Below are positions 61,150 through 64,000 of a stretch of 64,000 bases of DNA, piece by piece; the stretch's first letter is position 1, and every line of letters starts with the position of its first letter. The DNA comes from Clostridiales bacterium (GTDB taxonomy: Bacteria; Bacillota; Clostridia; Christensenellales; CAG-138), in contig JAILRE010000018.1 in NCBI GenBank assembly GCA_024698505.1, positions 21,534 through 85,533 of the forward strand. The letters run 5' to 3'. The translations under genes were made by a program, and so were the position numbers. The notes beneath the pieces are model-generated. The model saw nothing but the letters and a program-made list of their open reading frames with translations, had not been told where the DNA came from and made no database searches.

Positions 61150-62681
61150 GCTCTAATTATATCCGCTATTACGCTCGCTGTAAACAGCAAAAACGCGAGC
61201 ATTGTCAATCTAATACGTTTATTGAGAGGCCTCAGAACGTACTGAGAGATGCAGAACATGACGACGAGCATCAATACTCCGCTGAGCGTTGAAGGCGAGA
61301 AAACGCTTATCTGCGCGCCTGGGAGCGAGCTTATAGCTCTTAGCATTATCATGCCGCCTGTTATCAGCTTATCGGGAACGAACGCCAATAGATGCGCCGC
61401 CGGAGGAATAATAAGCCCAATAAGCAGAACCGCGAAACTCAGCGTGACGGCTAAAGAGAATACGGGTACGGCTATCACGTTTGCAATAATGCCGTATGTC
61501 TGGAAAGTGTTGAAATACTGAGCGGAAATAAGAGCGGTCGCGGCCGTTGCTCCGATCGTAATAAGCGCCGCGGAAACAACCTTCGAGACAATCCTCGATT
61601 TGAAGGCGGGTATCCCGGAGGAGGTCAAAAACAGTATCCCCAGCGTCGCAGCGAACGAAAGCCTGAAACCGACGGAAAAGATCTTGTATGGCTGAACAAT
61701 GAGTATTATAAGCGCCGCAAGCGAAAGAGAAGAAAGCGCGTCCCTTCTCTCCTCCGTTACGTCCGCAAGCATCAGACAGCCGCACATTATTGAAGCCCTT
61801 ACGAGCGAAGGCGAAAACGCGGTGAGAGCGCAGTAGAAAAGCAGGAACAGACCTACGATCGTGAATCTAAGCCACGGGAAACACTTCGGCAGAAGGAAAA
61901 ACAGTACGGATGCAAGTATGCCGACGTGGAATCCTGAAAGCGAAAGCAGATGAGAAGTTCCCGTGGAAACGAAATCCTCATAATCCTCTTCTTCAACACC
62001 TGATCTGTCGCCGAGAAGAAACCCGCAGACGATATCGGCGTTATCGTCAAAAAGGTATTCGATCCTCGCTCCGAGATATCGCCGAACGTCGTTCAACGCT
62101 TTCGTTAAGGGCACCGCTCCTTTTCGAATCACCTTATACTCGCTGCAGGATGCAACGGAAGAGATCCCGGAGGCCATGAGTCTCGTCCTCTCGTCATAGG
62201 AGCCGAAACGCATAGAGGGGTTGCGAACGGAACAGCGCGTTTCGATAACGTCGCCGACCTCTGGAACGGAAGCGTTCTTCAGGTTCATGCGCATCCTGTG
62301 ATGGAGTTTCACCCCGTCGACGGTAACGTTCGATAGGATGAGCCGCCCTTCTTTGCCGTCGTTATCGCTGACGACGGTACCTATTACCGTGTATTCGCCG
62401 TTTTCGAACGAGTCTGTGGGGATAATAAGCATCCTCGCGAAACCGATAAGAAACGCAAACAGCAGAATGAAAAGCGCCGACTTGCGTCTTATGACGGCAA
62501 AACAGCAGAGCGCCGCGGCGGCAACGGAAAAGAAGATAAGCAAAACAAGGGAAAGCGGACCGCCCTTAAGGCGCAGCGTACCGTACCCTATGAATGCCGC
62601 TATTCCCAAAACCAGGCCGACCGCGGCGAAAAGAAGCGGCCTGAAATTGATTATTCTGTTTGGATCCCTTCGATCAAACAC
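61146..62681 (-). CDS. comEC: ComEC/Rec2-family DNA-uptake channel protein, lacking the C-terminal metallo-beta-lactamase domain
   Basis: ComEC forms the membrane channel for transforming DNA. The 511-residue protein has the N-terminal DUF4131-like segment with an OB-like stretch ('TVIGTVVSDNDGKEGRLILSNV') and the competence domain with the signature 'VSTGTSHLLSLSGFHVGILAS', followed by multiple helices. It ends where the channel domain ends; the C-terminal metallo-beta-lactamase-like nuclease domain seen in longer (about 750-residue) homologues is absent, and the next gene is holA. It starts with GTG inside the ridA stop region. No other late competence genes except comF appear nearby. Confidence 0.92.
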   Translation of the reverse strand: MFDRRDPNRIINFRPLLFAAVGLVLGIAAFIGYGTLRLKGGPLSLVLLIFFSVAAAALCCFAVIRRKSALFILLFAFLIGFARMLIIPTDSFENGEYTVIGTVVSDNDGKEGRLILSNVTVDGVKLHHRMRMNLKNASVPEVGDVIETRCSVRNPSMRFGSYDERTRLMASGISSVASCSEYKVIRKGAVPLTKALNDVRRYLGARIEYLFDDNADIVCGFLLGDRSGVEEEDYEDFVSTGTSHLLSLSGFHVGILASVLFFLLPKCFPWLRFTIVGLFLLFYCALTAFSPSLVRASIMCGCLMLADVTEERRDALSSLSLAALIILIVQPYKIFSVGFRLSFAATLGILFLTSSGIPAFKSRIVSKVVSAALITIGATAATALISAQYFNTFQTYGIIANVIAVPVFSLAVTLSFAVLLIGLIIPPAAHLLAFVPDKLITGGMIMLRAISSLPGAQISVFSPSTLSGVLMLVVMFCISQYVLRPLNKRIRLTMLAFLLFTASVIADIIRA

Positions 62682-63057
62682 GCATTACAGCCATGGCTTC
62701 GATCTCAACGAGACCGCCCGCGGGAAGCGCCGCCACCTCAACGCAGGAACGCGCGGGATGGGGCTTGGGGATCAGCATGCCGTAAAGCTTGTTTACCTGG
62801 GGAAAATCGGCCATATTCTTAACGAATACCGTCGTCTTCACAAGACAGTCAAGCCCGGAACCGGCTTCCTCAAGAACGGCTTTGAGGTTATTGAGCGCCT
62901 GAACAGCCTGCGCTTCTACGCCCTCGGCGAGCTTGCCGGTTTCGGGATTGATGCCGAGCTGCCCGGAAGTGAATACCATTTTGCCTACCTTGACGGCATG
63001 GCAGTAAGGGCCTATGGCCTCGGGAGCGTTCTGCGCGTTGAAATTCTGTTTAAGCAT
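62674..63057 (-). CDS. ridA: RidA family reactive enamine/imine deaminase
   Basis: RidA hydrolyses reactive 2-aminoacrylate released by PLP enzymes. The 127-residue product shows 'APEAIGPYCHAVKVGKMVFTSGQLGINPETG', 'NLKAVLEEAGSGLDCLVKTTVF', the substrate-carboxylate arginine in 'PARSCVEVAALP' and the ending 'VEIEAMAV'. I take the ATG at 63057, nine bases after GGAGG. The ORF track's longer start overlaps rimI much further. It overlaps rimI by 8 bases and comEC by 8 bases. Confidence 0.95.
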   Translation of the reverse strand: MLKQNFNAQNAPEAIGPYCHAVKVGKMVFTSGQLGINPETGKLAEGVEAQAVQALNNLKAVLEEAGSGLDCLVKTTVFVKNMADFPQVNKLYGMLIPKPHPARSCVEVAALPAGGLVEIEAMAVMRV

Positions 63058-63565
63058 TGGATGAGTCCTCCTTGTTATTTGAAAAACCGCTGTCACTGCA
63101 GTTTCTTTCATAAGTGTCGATAATACAGTCGTTCCAGAGAATAAATGCGTTCTCGCCCGTATCGGTATAATAATGCTTCCGTATGCCCGCGTAGGCGAAC
63201 CCGAGCGAGGCGTAGAGCCTCTGCGCGTTGTGATTGTTCTCCCTAACTTCGAGAGTCATGCGCTCCGCACCTCGCTTCATGCCCTCCTTCATAAGCCACA
63301 GTATCATCTTTCTTGCGATGCCCTGCTTGCGATAATCTGGATCGACGGCGATGTTGGTCATATGCTCCTCGTCGAACATGATCCATGCTCCCGCGTAACC
63401 GACGACCATGTCGCCTGAAACGGCTACAACGTAGTAAGCCACGTCGTTTGAGAGCTCGCCGAGAAGCGAATTGTAGCTCCAGGGCGTACGGAAGCATATC
63501 TTTTCAAGCTCGGAAACGCGCTTAACGTCTTCCTCGCGCATCTGTCTTAATACTATATCGTTCAT
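63050..63565 (-). CDS. rimI: Ribosomal protein S18-alanine N-acetyltransferase (RimI-like)
   Basis: The 171-residue GNAT acetyltransferase resembles RimI: 'LRQMREEDVKRVSELEKICFRTPWSYNSLLGEL' at the start, the acetyl-CoA loop 'VDPDYRKQGIARKMILWLM', 'TLEVRENNHNAQRLYASLGF' and 'RKHYYTDTGENAFILW'. The start at 63565 follows AGGAG by eight bases; the six-codon longer form begins at a TTG within the site. The C-terminal 20 residues are polar and unlike the family core. RimI is usually encoded beside tsaB; here the two are 14 kb apart. Confidence 0.9.
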   Translation of the reverse strand: MNDIVLRQMREEDVKRVSELEKICFRTPWSYNSLLGELSNDVAYYVVAVSGDMVVGYAGAWIMFDEEHMTNIAVDPDYRKQGIARKMILWLMKEGMKRGAERMTLEVRENNHNAQRLYASLGFAYAGIRKHYYTDTGENAFILWNDCIIDTYERNCSDSGFSNNKEDSSNA

Positions 63566-63579
63566 CGGATCATCTCCTG

Positions 63580-64000
63580 TCAATCTGGTTTAACAAAGCA
63601 CACCGTGACGGCATAGACCTTTTCACATCCGTGCTTTTTCAGTTCCTTGGCGCATTCGGACAATGTCGCTCCGGTAGTACATACGTCGTCAAGCAGGAGC
63701 ACGCTCGCTCCCCTGCATCTGTCGTCGGCGATGAACGCGCCTTTCACGTTCCGCTTTCTGCCGGCTTCCGTCATCCTCGCCTGCTGTTTCGTATCCACGC
63801 CTCTTATAAGGAGCGAAGTATCGAGCTTCAGCCCTTTGTTTTCGCAAAGATGCTTCGCTATAAGCTCGCTTTGATTGAAGCCGCGCTTTTTGATCCTTTT
63901 GCAGTGCAAAGGTACCGGCACCACGGCGTCGATCTTCCAAACCGAGGGGATGTCTATGAACCTTGCGAGTATCTTCGCCTCATATTTCGCTCCGTTGTAC
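63580..64000 (-). CDS. comF: ComF-family phosphoribosyltransferase-like protein (5' end beyond window)
   Basis: The visible 139 codons run through the window edge without a stop and end with TGA at 63580. They show the ComF features 'YNGAKYEAKILARF', 'VVPVPLHCKRIKKRGFNQSELIA' and the PRPP-binding loop 'VLLLDDVCTTGATLSECA'. ComF assists single-stranded DNA handling in transformation, although many homologues are in non-competent bacteria. The GTG start of the ORF track (63924) is internal. The N-terminal zinc finger, if present, is outside. It is upstream of rimI in the same operon (14-base gap). Confidence 0.92.
   Translation of the reverse strand, partial: YNGAKYEAKILARFIDIPSVWKIDAVVPVPLHCKRIKKRGFNQSELIAKHLCENKGLKLDTSLLIRGVDTKQQARMTEAGRKRNVKGAFIADDRCRGASVLLLDDVCTTGATLSECAKELKKHGCEKVYAVTVCFVKPD

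Noticed and set aside
1-64000. CRISPR arrays, tRNA, rRNA, insertion sequences or prophage
   Set aside because: I saw no spaced direct repeats, cloverleaf-like genes, rRNA sequence, transposase ORFs or phage structural genes.

Overview
The window looks like a chromosomal segment of a spore-forming, Gram-positive member of the Clostridia (Bacillota). The evidence is a PolC-type replicase, a T-box leader on leuS, SpoVT, SpoIIID and Gpr sporulation genes, RqcH, and a complete clostridial ornithine-fermentation operon. I see no rRNA, tRNA, CRISPR array, insertion sequence or prophage. Genes are dense. Consensus SigA-type promoters and hairpin-plus-T terminators are unusually easy to read, so many transcription units can be bounded.

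Layout. 1-5.4 kb: end of rseP, ispG, polC. 5.5-7.4 kb (minus): an ABC exporter operon ending in its own GntR regulator, with a perfect palindrome at its promoter, divergent from spoVT. 8.1-12.5 kb: T-box leuS, a membrane-anchored unknown, an ECF-type transporter S component, a tiny membrane protein. 12.6-18.7 kb: uvrB-uvrA, a TM1586-like nitroreductase, rnhA. 18.8-21.5 kb: a tyrosine recombinase behind a 38-bp perfect palindrome, then two genes of unknown role. 21.6-24 kb (minus): a secreted dockerin-bearing metallopeptidase. 24.1-33.9 kb: ord-ortA-ortB-oraS-oraE-mutL/glmL-like-orr-alr-udg. 33.9-36.9 kb: methyltransferase, orphan lpdA, divergent sirtuin. 37-40.5 kb (minus): a second GntR/ABC operon. 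40.5-45.2 kb (minus): PrsA-like lipoprotein, aminotransferase, VanW-family protein. 45.4-46.7 kb: E2-like acyltransferase fold protein and spoIIID. 46.7-52.8 kb (minus): pyrimidine-nucleoside phosphorylase, queA, tgt, tsaE, tsaB, M3 peptidase. 53-58.7 kb: tig-clpP-clpX-FAH-rqcH. 58.7-64 kb: gpr (minus), rpsT (plus), then comF-rimI-ridA-comEC-holA (minus).

How the genes work together. The ornithine operon turns L-ornithine into D-ornithine (Orr), 2,4-diaminopentanoate (OraS/OraE), 2-amino-4-oxopentanoate (Ord), then acetyl-CoA plus alanine (OrtA/OrtB). The MutL/GlmL-like ATPase probably maintains the B12 mutase. Alr is well placed to racemise the D-alanine that the thiolase is reported to release. 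Tig, ClpP, ClpX and RqcH form a protein-quality block.

The most striking observation is in PolC. The protein has the normal length and its polymerase and PHP motifs are intact. The 3'-5' exonuclease domain is present but has lost at least three catalytic acidic residues, so the replicase seems unable to proofread in the usual way. Other points worth attention are the 38-bp palindrome in front of the recombinase, the dead HxxxDG motif in the E2-like protein, the dockerin on a metallopeptidase, paired hairpins around the core of the ornithine operon, and a ComEC lacking its metallo-beta-lactamase domain.
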